Positions 34,884 through 45,687 of a stretch of 64,000 nt of DNA are shown here, one piece after another. The notes beneath the pieces were generated by a model. The model was not told the origin of the DNA. It saw only the letters and a program-made list of their open reading frames with translations, and searched no databases. Numbering within the stretch: the first letter of the stretch is position 1; each line of letters opens with the position of its first letter. Source of the stretch: Rhodobacter sp. (GTDB taxonomy: Bacteria > Pseudomonadota > Alphaproteobacteria > Rhodobacterales > Rhodobacteraceae); assembly GCA_020637515.1 (NCBI GenBank), contig JACKKG010000001.1, forward strand, positions 2,076,501 to 2,140,500, given 5' to 3'. The translations under genes were made by a program, and so were the position numbers.

Positions 34884-35324
34884 TCAGAGTGTTGCCTGGC
34901 GGGCGGCTTCGGCCGTGGCCTGCACCGCCAAAAGGATCGAGGCATGGCGATTCTTGAAGTCTCGGGCCGGCAGCAGGGCTTCGAAACCGTCGAACGGCGC
35001 GTCGGGCACCGGACCGTCCGATTTCAGCATGGCCTCGAGCTGCCGTGCCGCGGTTTGCAACTCGTCGGCGGAGCGCCCCAGGGCGGCCGATCCCAGCACG
35101 GCCGCCGCGGCCTGGCCCAACGCACAGGCCTTGACCTCTTGCGCAAAGCGCGAGACCCGGCCGTACTGCATCGACAGGTCCACGGTCACCGTCGATCCGC
35201 AGAGCGGCGAGCGCAGGCGAACGCTTGCCTGCGGGTCCTTCAACCGGCCGAGATGCGGGATTTCGGCCGCCAATGCCAGGATTCGGGTGGAATACAGCTT
35301 GATCAGGTCAGGGGTTTCGGACAC
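34884..35324 (-). CDS. NifU/IscU-like iron-sulfur cluster assembly scaffold protein
   Basis: A 146-residue protein related to the NifU N-terminal scaffold domain. The first two of the three scaffold cysteines appear as SPLCGS and VKACALGQAA; a third Cys in the usual C-terminal position is not visible, so the fully canonical site is in doubt. The likely start is GTG 35324 (no ATG in range; GGAG about 11 bases upstream). Divergent from hisI, 36 bases apart. Confidence 0.75.
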   Translation of the reverse strand: MSETPDLIKLYSTRILALAAEIPHLGRLKDPQASVRLRSPLCGSTVTVDLSMQYGRVSRFAQEVKACALGQAAAAVLGSAALGRSADELQTAARQLEAMLKSDGPVPDAPFDGFEALLPARDFKNRHASILLAVQATAEAARQATL

Positions 35325-35360
35325 TTCAAATCGCTCCAATGCCGTGAAAGGATATAGGCC

Positions 35361-35720
35361 ATGCCCTTCGATCCGCAATCCCTGCGTTACGATGCCAATG
35401 GCTTGATTCCGGCCATTGCCCAGGACCATGCCAGCGGCGAGGTCCTGATGATGGCCTGGATGAATGCCGAAGCCGTCGCGCAGACCCTGGCGAGCGGGCG
35501 CGTCACCTATTGGTCTCGGTCGCGTCAGGCCTTCTGGATCAAGGGCGAGAGTTCCGGGCATGTGCAGCGACTGGTCGATTTCCGCGTCGATTGCGACCGG
35601 GATTGCCTGCTGGTGCTGGTCGAACAGACCGGCCCGGCCTGCCACACGCTGCGCAGAACGTGCTTCTACACCGCCGTGCGGGGCGATGACGAAGTGGAAC
35701 TGATGCGGCCCGAGGGGTAG
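35361..35720 (+). CDS. hisI: HisI, phosphoribosyl-AMP cyclohydrolase
   Basis: A 119-residue zinc enzyme opening the purine ring of PR-AMP in histidine synthesis. Metal and zinc ligands are in RVDCDRDCLL and GPACHTLRRTCFY; MMAWMNAEA and YWSRSR are family motifs. It is the HisI domain alone; no HisE fusion. AAAGGA precedes the ATG. Confidence 0.96.
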   Translation: MPFDPQSLRYDANGLIPAIAQDHASGEVLMMAWMNAEAVAQTLASGRVTYWSRSRQAFWIKGESSGHVQRLVDFRVDCDRDCLLVLVEQTGPACHTLRRTCFYTAVRGDDEVELMRPEG

Positions 35721-35754
35721 GCGCCCCCGTCCGGACGGTCGGGGCCGCATGGCA

Positions 35755-36597
35755 TCACAGGCCGATCATGGCGCGGATGTCGGCCGGCGTCGCGCCCTCG
35801 GCCCGAAACAGGCCCAGGGCGCGGGCATCGTCGCGTTTGGCCAGACGTTTGCCTTGTGCGTCGCGGATCAGGCGGTGGTGGTGATACGCGGGCGTCGGCA
35901 GGTCGAGAAGGCGTTGCAGCAGGACATGAATCGGGGTCGCGTCGAACAGATCGGCGCCGCGCGTGACCAGCGTGATGCCCTGCGCCGCGTCGTCGACCGT
36001 CACGGCGAGATGATAGGAGGTTCCAAGATCCCGCCGTGCCAGCACGATGTCACCGACATTCCGCACCAGCCATTCGGGCGAATACGGATGCCAGCCTGGC
36101 CGCAACGGGCCGGTTTCCCGAAACCTGACAGGGCCGACCAGCGCGACCGCCCGGTCCATGTTCAGCCGAATGGCGGCACCGGGGTCCTGGTGTCCCGCCT
36201 CGCGACAGGTGCCGGGATAGACGGGACCATCCGGGCCGATCCTCGGCGCCCCTTCCTGCGGGGCGCTGAGGGCGGCGCGGATGTCGCCCCGGGTGCAGGT
36301 GCAGCGATAGGTGACGCCCAGCGCGGCCAACCGGGACAGCGCGGCGCGATAGGCCGGCCGGCGGTCCGACTGACGCATCACCGGAACCGGCCAGTCCAGG
36401 CCGAGCCAGTGCAGATCGTCATAGATCTGCTGTTCGAACAAGGGTTTGCAACGCGCCGTGTCGATGTCTTCGATGCGCAGCAACATCTGACCCTGTGCCG
36501 TTTCGGCCAGATGGGCGGCGGTCAGTGCGGAAAAGGCGTGCCCCAGATGCAAGGGCCCGGTGGGCGAGGGCGCGAACCGGGTAATCAGGCCAGCCAC
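35755..36597 (-). CDS. gluQ: GluQ, glutamyl-Q tRNA(Asp) synthetase
   Basis: A 280-residue truncated glutamyl-tRNA synthetase lacking the anticodon-binding part; it puts glutamate on queuosine 34 of tRNA-Asp. The HIGH-type motif is PSPTGPLHLGH, the KMSKS-type motif KRLAKRD, and a zinc knuckle lies in YRCTCTRGDI...YPGTCR. The start is GTG, overlapping the end of trmFO by 13 bases, so the two tRNA-modification genes are cotranscribed. Confidence 0.93.
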   Translation of the reverse strand: MAGLITRFAPSPTGPLHLGHAFSALTAAHLAETAQGQMLLRIEDIDTARCKPLFEQQIYDDLHWLGLDWPVPVMRQSDRRPAYRAALSRLAALGVTYRCTCTRGDIRAALSAPQEGAPRIGPDGPVYPGTCREAGHQDPGAAIRLNMDRAVALVGPVRFRETGPLRPGWHPYSPEWLVRNVGDIVLARRDLGTSYHLAVTVDDAAQGITLVTRGADLFDATPIHVLLQRLLDLPTPAYHHHRLIRDAQGKRLAKRDDARALGLFRAEGATPADIRAMIGL

Positions 36598-37916
36598 GCC
36601 TGAAAGGCCTCTTTCGCGCGGTCGGTATAGGCCTTGTAGCGGTCCTTTCTGCCCTTGCGACCGCCGCGCATGTCGATCGGCGGGAACAGGCCGAAGTTCA
36701 CGTTCATCGGCTGAAAGGTTCGGGCATCGGCGTCGCCGGTGATATGCGCGATCAGCGCCCCCATCGCGGTTTCGCGGGGTGGGGGCCGCAGCGCGCGACC
36801 CTGGATCTCGGCGGCGGCGAGACGACCGGCGACCAGCCCCATCGCGGCGGATTCCACATACCCCTCGACCCCGGTGATTTGTCCGGCAAAGCGCAGGTTC
36901 GGGCGTTGGCGCAGGCGCATCTGCGCGTCGAGCAGCCTGGGCGCGTTGAGAAACGTATTGCGATGAATCCCGCCGAGCCGCGCGAATCCGGCCTGTTCCA
37001 GCCCGGGGATCATGCGGAACACCTCGGTCTGGGCGCCGTGCTTCATCTTTGTCTGAAAGCCCACGATATTATAGAGCGTTCCCAAAGCGTTGTCGCGCCT
37101 GAGCTGCACGACCGCGTAGGGTTTGTTCGCCGGATCGTTGGCGTTGGTCAGGCCGACCGGCTTCATCGGCCCGTGCCTGAGCGTGTCGCGCCCGCGTTCG
37201 GCCATGACCTCGATGGGCAGGCAGCCGTCGAAATAGCCGGCGGTCTCGCCCTCGTGAAACTCGGCCTTGGGGGCTGCGAGGATGGCGTCGATGAAGGCCT
37301 CGTATTGTTCGCGGGTCATCGGGCAGTTGAGATAGGCCTTGCGCTCTTCCTCGGTCTCGCCCTTGTCATAGCGCGACTGGAACCAGGCCTTGGACAGGTC
37401 CACCGTGTCGAAATGGACGATCGGCGCGATCGCATCGAAGAACGCCAGCGAGTCGGTCCCGGTTTCGGTGCGGATCGCCTGGGCCAGCGCGTCCGAGGTC
37501 AGCGGCCCCGTGGCCAGGATCCAGTGACCGTCGGTCGGCAGGGTGGTGATCTCGCCGGGTTCGGTTCGGATCAGGGGATGGGCGCGCAGCCGTTCGGTCA
37601 CGGCGCGCGAAAAGGCCTCGCGGTCCACGGCGAGGGCGCCGCCGGCGGGCAACGCGTGGCGGTCGGCCATGGCCATCACCAACCCGCCGGCCGCGCGCAT
37701 TTCCCAATGCAAAAGGCCCACGGCGTTCTGTTCGTCATCGTCCGAGCGGAACGAGTTCGAACAGACCATTTCCGCGAAATCGCCGGTCTGGTGGGCAAAG
37801 GTGCCGATCACGGGGCGCATTTCGTGCAGCACGACGGGCACGCCGGCCTCGGCGGCTTGCCATGCGGCTTCGGATCCGGCCATGCCGCCGCCGACGATGT
37901 GGAGTTCTTCGGTCAT
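36585..37916 (-). CDS. trmFO: TrmFO, folate-dependent tRNA m5U54 methyltransferase
   Basis: A 443-residue FAD enzyme that methylates U54 of tRNA using methylene-THF. The N-terminal HIVGGGMAGSEAAWQ is the FAD site; EMVCSNSFRSDD and the C-terminal NVNFGLFPP are family stretches. ATG 37916 is used. Pairs with gluQ. Confidence 0.95.
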   Translation of the reverse strand: MTEELHIVGGGMAGSEAAWQAAEAGVPVVLHEMRPVIGTFAHQTGDFAEMVCSNSFRSDDDEQNAVGLLHWEMRAAGGLVMAMADRHALPAGGALAVDREAFSRAVTERLRAHPLIRTEPGEITTLPTDGHWILATGPLTSDALAQAIRTETGTDSLAFFDAIAPIVHFDTVDLSKAWFQSRYDKGETEEERKAYLNCPMTREQYEAFIDAILAAPKAEFHEGETAGYFDGCLPIEVMAERGRDTLRHGPMKPVGLTNANDPANKPYAVVQLRRDNALGTLYNIVGFQTKMKHGAQTEVFRMIPGLEQAGFARLGGIHRNTFLNAPRLLDAQMRLRQRPNLRFAGQITGVEGYVESAAMGLVAGRLAAAEIQGRALRPPPRETAMGALIAHITGDADARTFQPMNVNFGLFPPIDMRGGRKGRKDRYKAYTDRAKEAFQAWLA

Positions 37917-37994
37917 GGCCGAGATGTAGCTGCGGCGGGGCGCGAAGGGAAGGGGCCGCGAGCGGGCCATTCCGGGCGGGGCGCGCGGCTGGCG

Positions 37995-38345
37995 CTAAAG
38001 CAGCGCCAGGCGCTCTACCCGTTCCGGATCGGGGAACGGACGATAGAGACCGAAATCCACCCGCGCGATGTGTTGATGCATCTGGTCGTAGCGATGCGTC
38101 GCCTCATCCCCGCCCTTGCCCAAAAAGCGGAACGCGGCGTCGAGCTGGGCAAGATCGCGCACCTCGATCTCCAGCAGGAAGTCGGCGCAATCGTCGCCGC
38201 CCAGGTTCAGCTTGCGCCGCATCAGGCGCCACCCCTCGATTCGACCGTCATCGCGCAAGAGCGAAAGCCATGCTTCCAGCGCATGGGCGAACACCAGCGC
38301 CTTGGTGTCGGATTTCAGGTCGATCATGCAGTGGTAAATGTTCAT
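37995..38345 (-). CDS. Conserved protein of 116 aa (DUF6614-like)
   Basis: A small soluble protein, MNIYHCMIDLK at the start and IARVDFGLYRPFP near the end, resembling an alphaproteobacterial family that I place, with reserve, in DUF6614. Alpha-beta pattern of a ferredoxin-like/dimeric barrel fold. No catalytic motif recognised. Lies between gyrA and trmFO on the same strand. A GC-rich hairpin abuts its start codon. Confidence 0.72.
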   Translation of the reverse strand: MNIYHCMIDLKSDTKALVFAHALEAWLSLLRDDGRIEGWRLMRRKLNLGGDDCADFLLEIEVRDLAQLDAAFRFLGKGGDEATHRYDQMHQHIARVDFGLYRPFPDPERVERLALL

Positions 38346-38370
38346 GGCCGGGCCCCCTGGAGACCCGGCC
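38346..38370 (-). promoter_or_regulatory. Hairpin enclosing the ribosome site of the 116-aa gene
   Basis: On the minus strand GGCCGGG (38370-38364) pairs with CCCGGCC (38352-38346), whose last base touches the ATG. The 11-base loop contains AGGGGG, the probable Shine-Dalgarno. Such a fold could limit translation. Confidence 0.4.
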
Positions 38371-38398
38371 ACTACAGCATCAAACCGTGAACAAGCCG

Positions 38399-41104
<2,706 letters not shown>

Positions 41105-41145
41105 CGGGGCCTCGCGCGTCTTTTCCACAAGATTTTGTTGGCTGT

Positions 41146-41175
41146 CTTATAGCCGAACCCAACCCGCAGGCGCAA
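41146..41175 (-). promoter_or_regulatory. Predicted gyrA promoter
   Basis: On the minus strand TTGCGC (41175-41170), an 18-base spacer and TATAAG (41151-41146). The start site would lie about 35 bases before the chosen GTG. Confidence 0.5.
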
Positions 41176-41223
41176 TGCCCGCCCCCCCTCCCAAACCGAA
41201 AAGGACGCCCGCGACGGCGCCCT

Positions 41224-41313
41224 CATCATCTTGTCGCAAATACGCACGGGGGGGTTCTCAGGGGGGAGCCGTGCTCCCCCCTGAGGCGGGGGTGCGGGGG
41301 CGGCAGCCCCCGC
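41224..41313 (+). repeat. 3'-end modular repeat, copy C (after ppaC)
   Basis: The core CATCTTGTCGCAAATACGC (within 41224-41245) differs by one base from copies A and B. Hairpin CTCAGGGGGGAGC (41257-41269)/GCTCCCCCCTGAG (41273-41285) is a perfect 13-bp stem, followed by GGGGGTGC and hairpin GCGGGGGC (41294-41301)/GCCCCCGC (41306-41313). The hairpin side lies eight bases from the ppaC stop. Confidence 0.78.
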
Positions 41314-41321
41314 CGCCCGCC

Positions 41322-42242
41322 TTACAGCGTCAGCGCGGGAATGATCTGCTTCTTGCGGCTCATGATCCCGGGCAGCAGCACCGTGTCGCCCGACACCGTC
41401 GCGCCAAAGCTCTTTTCGGCCATGGTCTTCACCAGATCGTTCGGCACCAGCAGCGTCGCCTCCTCGTTCAGGATATCTACCACGAACAGCAGCACCTGGT
41501 CGGCGCCATCCTCTCGCGCGACCGCCTCCATCGCCGCCATCAGGCTGTCCTTGCGATCCAGAACCAGCTTCGGTGCGGTGGTTTCCAGCACCGAGACGCG
41601 CAATTCCTTGCCGGCGACGGTGTATTCCTTGCTGTCCATGCGCAGCAGCGCGGCGTCCGAAAACGCCGAGATGTCGGACTTCGCCTCGAACAGCGCGGTC
41701 GCCAGTTCGGGGATCGCCACGCCCAGGTCGGCCGCCAGGGCCTCGGCCACGGCGCGGTCGTGGGGGGTGGTGGTGGGGCTGCGGAATTCCAGCGTGTCCG
41801 ACAGGATGCACGACAGCATCGCGCCCTTGATGCCGCGCGGAGCGGCGGCCAGCGCCTCCTGGCCCATCAGGTCGTAAAGGATCGTGGCCGTGCAGGCCAG
41901 CGGGCGGATGGTGATGTCGATCGGGCCCTTGGTTTCCAGCCCGCCGACCAGCTTGTGGTGGTCGATGATCTGGCGGATGTCGGCGGCATTGATGCCGTCG
42001 GGCAGTTCGGCGGGGTTGTTCGTGTCCACGATCACCACCGGCGTGCCGGCCGCCACGCCCGACACGATCTCGGGCTTGTCCAGCCCCCAGTGCGTCAGCA
42101 CGAAGGCGGCCTCGGTGTTGGGTTCGCCCAGCAGCACGGGCTTCGCGGGCGTGCCCGAGTGGGTCAGATACCAGGCCCAGGCGATGGGCGATCCGGTCGA
42201 GTCGGTATCGGGCGATTTGTGGCCGAGAACGAGCGTGGTCAT
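41322..42242 (-). CDS. ppaC: PpaC, manganese-dependent inorganic pyrophosphatase (family II)
   Basis: A 306-residue DHH-family phosphoesterase. Metal ligands are in GHKSPDTDS (7-15), VDTNN (72-76) and DHH (94-96); the substrate-binding SRKKQ lies near the C terminus. It hydrolyses pyrophosphate in the cytosol. ATG 42242; repeat copy C follows the stop. Confidence 0.94.
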   Translation of the reverse strand: MTTLVLGHKSPDTDSTGSPIAWAWYLTHSGTPAKPVLLGEPNTEAAFVLTHWGLDKPEIVSGVAAGTPVVIVDTNNPAELPDGINAADIRQIIDHHKLVGGLETKGPIDITIRPLACTATILYDLMGQEALAAAPRGIKGAMLSCILSDTLEFRSPTTTPHDRAVAEALAADLGVAIPELATALFEAKSDISAFSDAALLRMDSKEYTVAGKELRVSVLETTAPKLVLDRKDSLMAAMEAVAREDGADQVLLFVVDILNEEATLLVPNDLVKTMAEKSFGATVSGDTVLLPGIMSRKKQIIPALTL

Positions 42243-42353
42243 GGGCGGGGTCCGTGCACTGGGAAGGGTTCGGGCGCGTTATAGGCAAGGGCCGCGCGCA
42301 GGGAAAGGGGGCGCCGCTTGCACGCGGGGCCTGTCCGCCGCTAACGTGCCGCC

Positions 42354-43022
42354 ATGCAGCGCGAAGCCGATCTCTACCCGCCCCTGAAGGCGCATTTCGA
42401 ATCCCGCGGCCTGATCGTCAAGGGCGAGATCGGCGCCGCCGATCTGGTGGCGATGGGCGGGCCGGATCCGGTCATCGTCGAGATGAAGCTGAAATTCTCG
42501 CTGGCGCTCTACCACCAGGCCATCGCCCGGCTGTCGGTGACGCCCCAGGTCTATCTGGCGGTGCCGCACCCCGAAGGGCCGGCGGCGCGCCGGATGATCC
42601 GCGAGAACACCGCGCTCAGCCGGCGGCTCGGGCTGGGGTTGCTGACGGTGCGCGCGCGGGACGGTTTCGTCGCCGTCCTGGCCGAGCCGGGCCCCTATGC
42701 GCCGCGCGTCTCCAAGGTCCGGCGCGCGCGCATCGAGGCCGAGTTCGCGCGCCGTCAGGGCGACCCGAACGCGGGCGGGGCCACGCGCCACGGCCTGGTC
42801 ACGGGCTACCGGCAGGACGCGCTGCGCTGCGCGGCCTATCTGGCGGAATACGGCGCCGCGCGAGGCGCCGCAGTGGCGCGCGACACCGGCGTCCCCGGGG
42901 CCACGCGGATCATGGCCGACAACCATTACGGATGGTTCCGGCGCCGGGAAAAGGGCGTCTACGACCTGACGCCCGAAGGGCAGCGCGGCCTGGCCGACTG
43001 GGACGGCGCGCTGCCCGGCTAG
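42354..43022 (+). CDS. DUF2161 family protein, PD-(D/E)xK nuclease-like
   Basis: A 222-residue protein of the DUF2161 family (annotated as putative phosphodiesterase). The N-terminal half has a nuclease-like core: GEIGAADLVAMG followed by VIVEMKLKF, i.e. D-x(n)-E-x-K. The C-terminal half resembles a winged-helix region (DNHYGWFRRREKGVYDLTPEG). Biological role unknown. Convergent with the adenine deaminase gene, three bases apart. Confidence 0.8.
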   Translation: MQREADLYPPLKAHFESRGLIVKGEIGAADLVAMGGPDPVIVEMKLKFSLALYHQAIARLSVTPQVYLAVPHPEGPAARRMIRENTALSRRLGLGLLTVRARDGFVAVLAEPGPYAPRVSKVRRARIEAEFARRQGDPNAGGATRHGLVTGYRQDALRCAAYLAEYGAARGAAVARDTGVPGATRIMADNHYGWFRRREKGVYDLTPEGQRGLADWDGALPG

Positions 43023-43025
43023 GGC

Positions 43026-44717
43026 TCAGCGGATCACCTCGAAGCGGTCCACATCGACCATGCCGTGGTCGGTGATCTTCAGATGCGGGATCACCGGCAG
43101 CGCCAGAAAGGCGAGTTGCAGGAAGGGTTCCTCCAATTCGACCCCCAGGGTCCGCGCCGCCGCGCGCAGCGCCACCAACCCGTCGCGCACGGTTTCGAAC
43201 GGCTCCAGCGACATCAGCCCCGCCACCGGCAGCGCCAGTTCGGCCAGCACCGCGCCGTCGCGCACCACGACGAACCCGCCCTCGATCTCGCCCAGCCGTT
43301 TCGCGGCCAGCGCCATGTCGGCGTAATCCGCGCCGACCACCGCGATGTTGTGGTGGTCGTGGCACACGGTCGAGGCGATCGCCCCGGCCTTCAGCGCGAA
43401 GCCCCGCACGAAGCCGTTGGCGATGTTGCCGTTCTTTCCGTGGCGTTCGATCACCGTGATGCGCGCCAGGTCCTGCGACGGGTCGGGCCGCTTGTCGCCG
43501 TCGGTCGCGGGGATCGACAGGCGCAGGTGTTCGGTCAGGATCTTGCCGGGCCAGATGCCGATGACCGGCGTTTCGGGGTTGTTGCCGGCGTAGCGGAAGC
43601 TTTCGGGCCGGATCGGCGGCACATGGACCGACTGGCGGGCGACCGGCGCGATCACGTCGCGCGCGGCAAAGGCCGCGTCATCGGCCAGCACCCCGCCGCA
43701 GAACACCATGCTCGCGTGGCAGGTCGCCGGGTCGTCCAGCACGACGATATCGGCGCGTTTGCCCGGTGCGATCTGGCCGCGATCCTTCAGGCCAAAGGCC
43801 TCGGCCGCGGAAAGCGACGCCGCGCGGTAGACCGACAGCGGATCGCGGCCCTTGGCGATGAGCCGCCGGATCATGTAGTCCAGATGTCCGTGTTCGGCGA
43901 TGTCCAGCGGGTTGCGGTCATCGGTGCACAGGCACAGATAGGCCGACGTCACGGGTGTCAGCACCTCGGCCAGCGCCTCGAGGTCCTTGCTGACCGATCC
44001 CTCGCGGATCAGCACGCGCATTCCCTTTTGCAACTTCTCCGTGGCCTCGGCGGCCGAGGTCGCCTCGTGTTCGGTTCGGATGCCGGCGCTGATATAGGCG
44101 TTCAGGTCCTTGCCGCCCAGCAGGGGCGAATGGCCGTCGATGTGACGCCCCTCGAAGGCCGTCAGCTTGGCCATGCAGCCCGGATCGCGGTGGATCACGC
44201 CGGGATAGTTCATGAACTCGGCCAGGCCGATCACGCGGGGGTGGTCGGCCAGCGGCGCCAGGTCGTCCGCCGTCAGCTCGGCACCGGCGGTTTCCATATG
44301 CGTCGAGGGCACGCAGGACGACAGGTTGACGCGGATATCCATCACCGTGCGTGCCGAGGCGTCCAGGAAATAGCGGATGCCGGTCAGGCCCGCGACATTG
44401 GCGATCTCGTGCGGGTCGCAGATCGCGGTGGTGACGCCCCGGGGCAGCACGCACCGGTCGAATTCGAAGGGCGTGATGCAGGAGCTTTCGATATGCAGAT
44501 GCGTGTCGATGAAGCCCGGCACCAGCACCTTGCCGCTGACATCGATGATGCGCGTCCCCTCGTAGCTGGCGCCGATGCCGACGATCCGGTCGCCGCAAAT
44601 CGCCACGTCGCCCGGGATCATCGCGCCCGTCACCATGTCCCAGACGGTGCCGCCCCTCAGCACCAGATCCGCGGGTTCGTCGCCGCGCCCCTGCGCGATG
44701 CGGGTTTGCAGGGTCAT
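43026..44717 (-). CDS. ade: Ade, adenine deaminase
   Basis: A 563-residue amidohydrolase converting adenine to hypoxanthine and ammonia. Metal ligands are in GFIDTHLHIESS, the EFMNYPGV region and DDRNPLDIAEHGHLDYM; HDHHN near the end is typical for bacterial Ade. Coupled by ATGA to the dehydrogenase gene upstream. Confidence 0.93.
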   Translation of the reverse strand: MTLQTRIAQGRGDEPADLVLRGGTVWDMVTGAMIPGDVAICGDRIVGIGASYEGTRIIDVSGKVLVPGFIDTHLHIESSCITPFEFDRCVLPRGVTTAICDPHEIANVAGLTGIRYFLDASARTVMDIRVNLSSCVPSTHMETAGAELTADDLAPLADHPRVIGLAEFMNYPGVIHRDPGCMAKLTAFEGRHIDGHSPLLGGKDLNAYISAGIRTEHEATSAAEATEKLQKGMRVLIREGSVSKDLEALAEVLTPVTSAYLCLCTDDRNPLDIAEHGHLDYMIRRLIAKGRDPLSVYRAASLSAAEAFGLKDRGQIAPGKRADIVVLDDPATCHASMVFCGGVLADDAAFAARDVIAPVARQSVHVPPIRPESFRYAGNNPETPVIGIWPGKILTEHLRLSIPATDGDKRPDPSQDLARITVIERHGKNGNIANGFVRGFALKAGAIASTVCHDHHNIAVVGADYADMALAAKRLGEIEGGFVVVRDGAVLAELALPVAGLMSLEPFETVRDGLVALRAAARTLGVELEEPFLQLAFLALPVIPHLKITDHGMVDVDRFEVIR

Positions 44718-45589
44718 GACGACAGCCTCCGCAGGCGCTCGATCAGGCTGGAGGTGTCCCAGCGCCCGCCGCCCATCTGCTGGATGTCCTTGTAGAACTG
44801 ATCGACCAGCGCGGTCATCGGCAGGGGCGCGCCGATCTCGTTGCCGGTTTGCAGGCAGATGCCCAGGTCCTTGCGCATCCAGTCCACGGCAAAGCCATAG
44901 TCGAACTTGCCGTCCAGCATCGTCGCGTGGCGGTTGACCATCTGCCACGATCCGGCGGCGCCGCCCTGGATCACCTCGATCACGGCCTTGCCGTCCATGC
45001 CGGCCTTCTCGCCGAATCGCAGCGCCTCGGCCAGGCCCTGCACCAGCCCGGCGATGCAGATCTGGTTCATCATCTTGGCGATCTGGCCCGCGCCCGACTC
45101 GCCCAGCCGCTTCACGGTGCGGCCATAGGCCTGCATGACGGGCTCGGCGCGGGTGTAGTCCCCCTCGGTTCCGCCGCACATGATCGAGAGCACGCCGTTT
45201 TCCGCCCCCGCCTGGCCGCCCGACACCGGCGCGTCCACGAAACCGATGCCGGCCGCGCGGGCCTCGGCGTCCAGCGCGCGGGTGATGGCGGCCGAGACGG
45301 TGGTGTGATCCACGAAGACCGCGCCCGCGTCCATGCCGGCAAAGGCGCCGTCCGCGCCCCGGCAGACCTGGGCCAGATCGTCGTCATTGCCGACACAGGC
45401 CATGACGAACGCCGCGCCACGGGCGGCGTCGCGCGGCGTGGGGGCGGCGGCGGCGCCGTGTTCGGCCGCCCAACGGTCCGCCTTGGCGCCCGTGCGATTG
45501 TAGACGGTCACCGTGTGCCCCGCGCGGGCCAGATGCCCGGCCATCGGGTAGCCCATGACCCCCAGCCCCAGAAATGCCACCTTGGCCAT
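44714..45589 (-). CDS. 3-hydroxyisobutyrate dehydrogenase-family oxidoreductase
   Basis: A 291-residue beta-hydroxyacid dehydrogenase. Rossmann motif GLGVMGYPMAGHL at the N terminus, substrate loop FVDAPVSGGQAGAENG, and the catalytic Lys in GQIAKMMNQ. Candidate substrates are 3-hydroxyisobutyrate, tartronate semialdehyde or glyoxylate-type acids. GAGGGGAA precedes ATG 45589. It is translationally coupled to ade, so a role in purine or ureide breakdown (tartronate semialdehyde reduction) is possible. Confidence 0.85.
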   Translation of the reverse strand: MAKVAFLGLGVMGYPMAGHLARAGHTVTVYNRTGAKADRWAAEHGAAAAPTPRDAARGAAFVMACVGNDDDLAQVCRGADGAFAGMDAGAVFVDHTTVSAAITRALDAEARAAGIGFVDAPVSGGQAGAENGVLSIMCGGTEGDYTRAEPVMQAYGRTVKRLGESGAGQIAKMMNQICIAGLVQGLAEALRFGEKAGMDGKAVIEVIQGGAAGSWQMVNRHATMLDGKFDYGFAVDWMRKDLGICLQTGNEIGAPLPMTALVDQFYKDIQQMGGGRWDTSSLIERLRRLSS

Positions 45590-45619
45590 GCGTTCCCCTC
45601 TCTGTCGATGGTTTGAATT

Positions 45620-45631
45620 GCGCTCGAGCGC
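45620..45631 (+). promoter_or_regulatory. Palindrome in the divergent gap
   Basis: GCGCTCGAGCGC is a perfect 12-bp palindrome in the 98-bp gap between the dehydrogenase/ade pair and the divergent acylase gene. Possible operator; no binding factor is known. Confidence 0.3.
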
Positions 45632-45687
45632 CCGAGGCCATAGGAAACGAACCACGTTCCGAGGTCAACACGACGAGGCTGTCCGCA

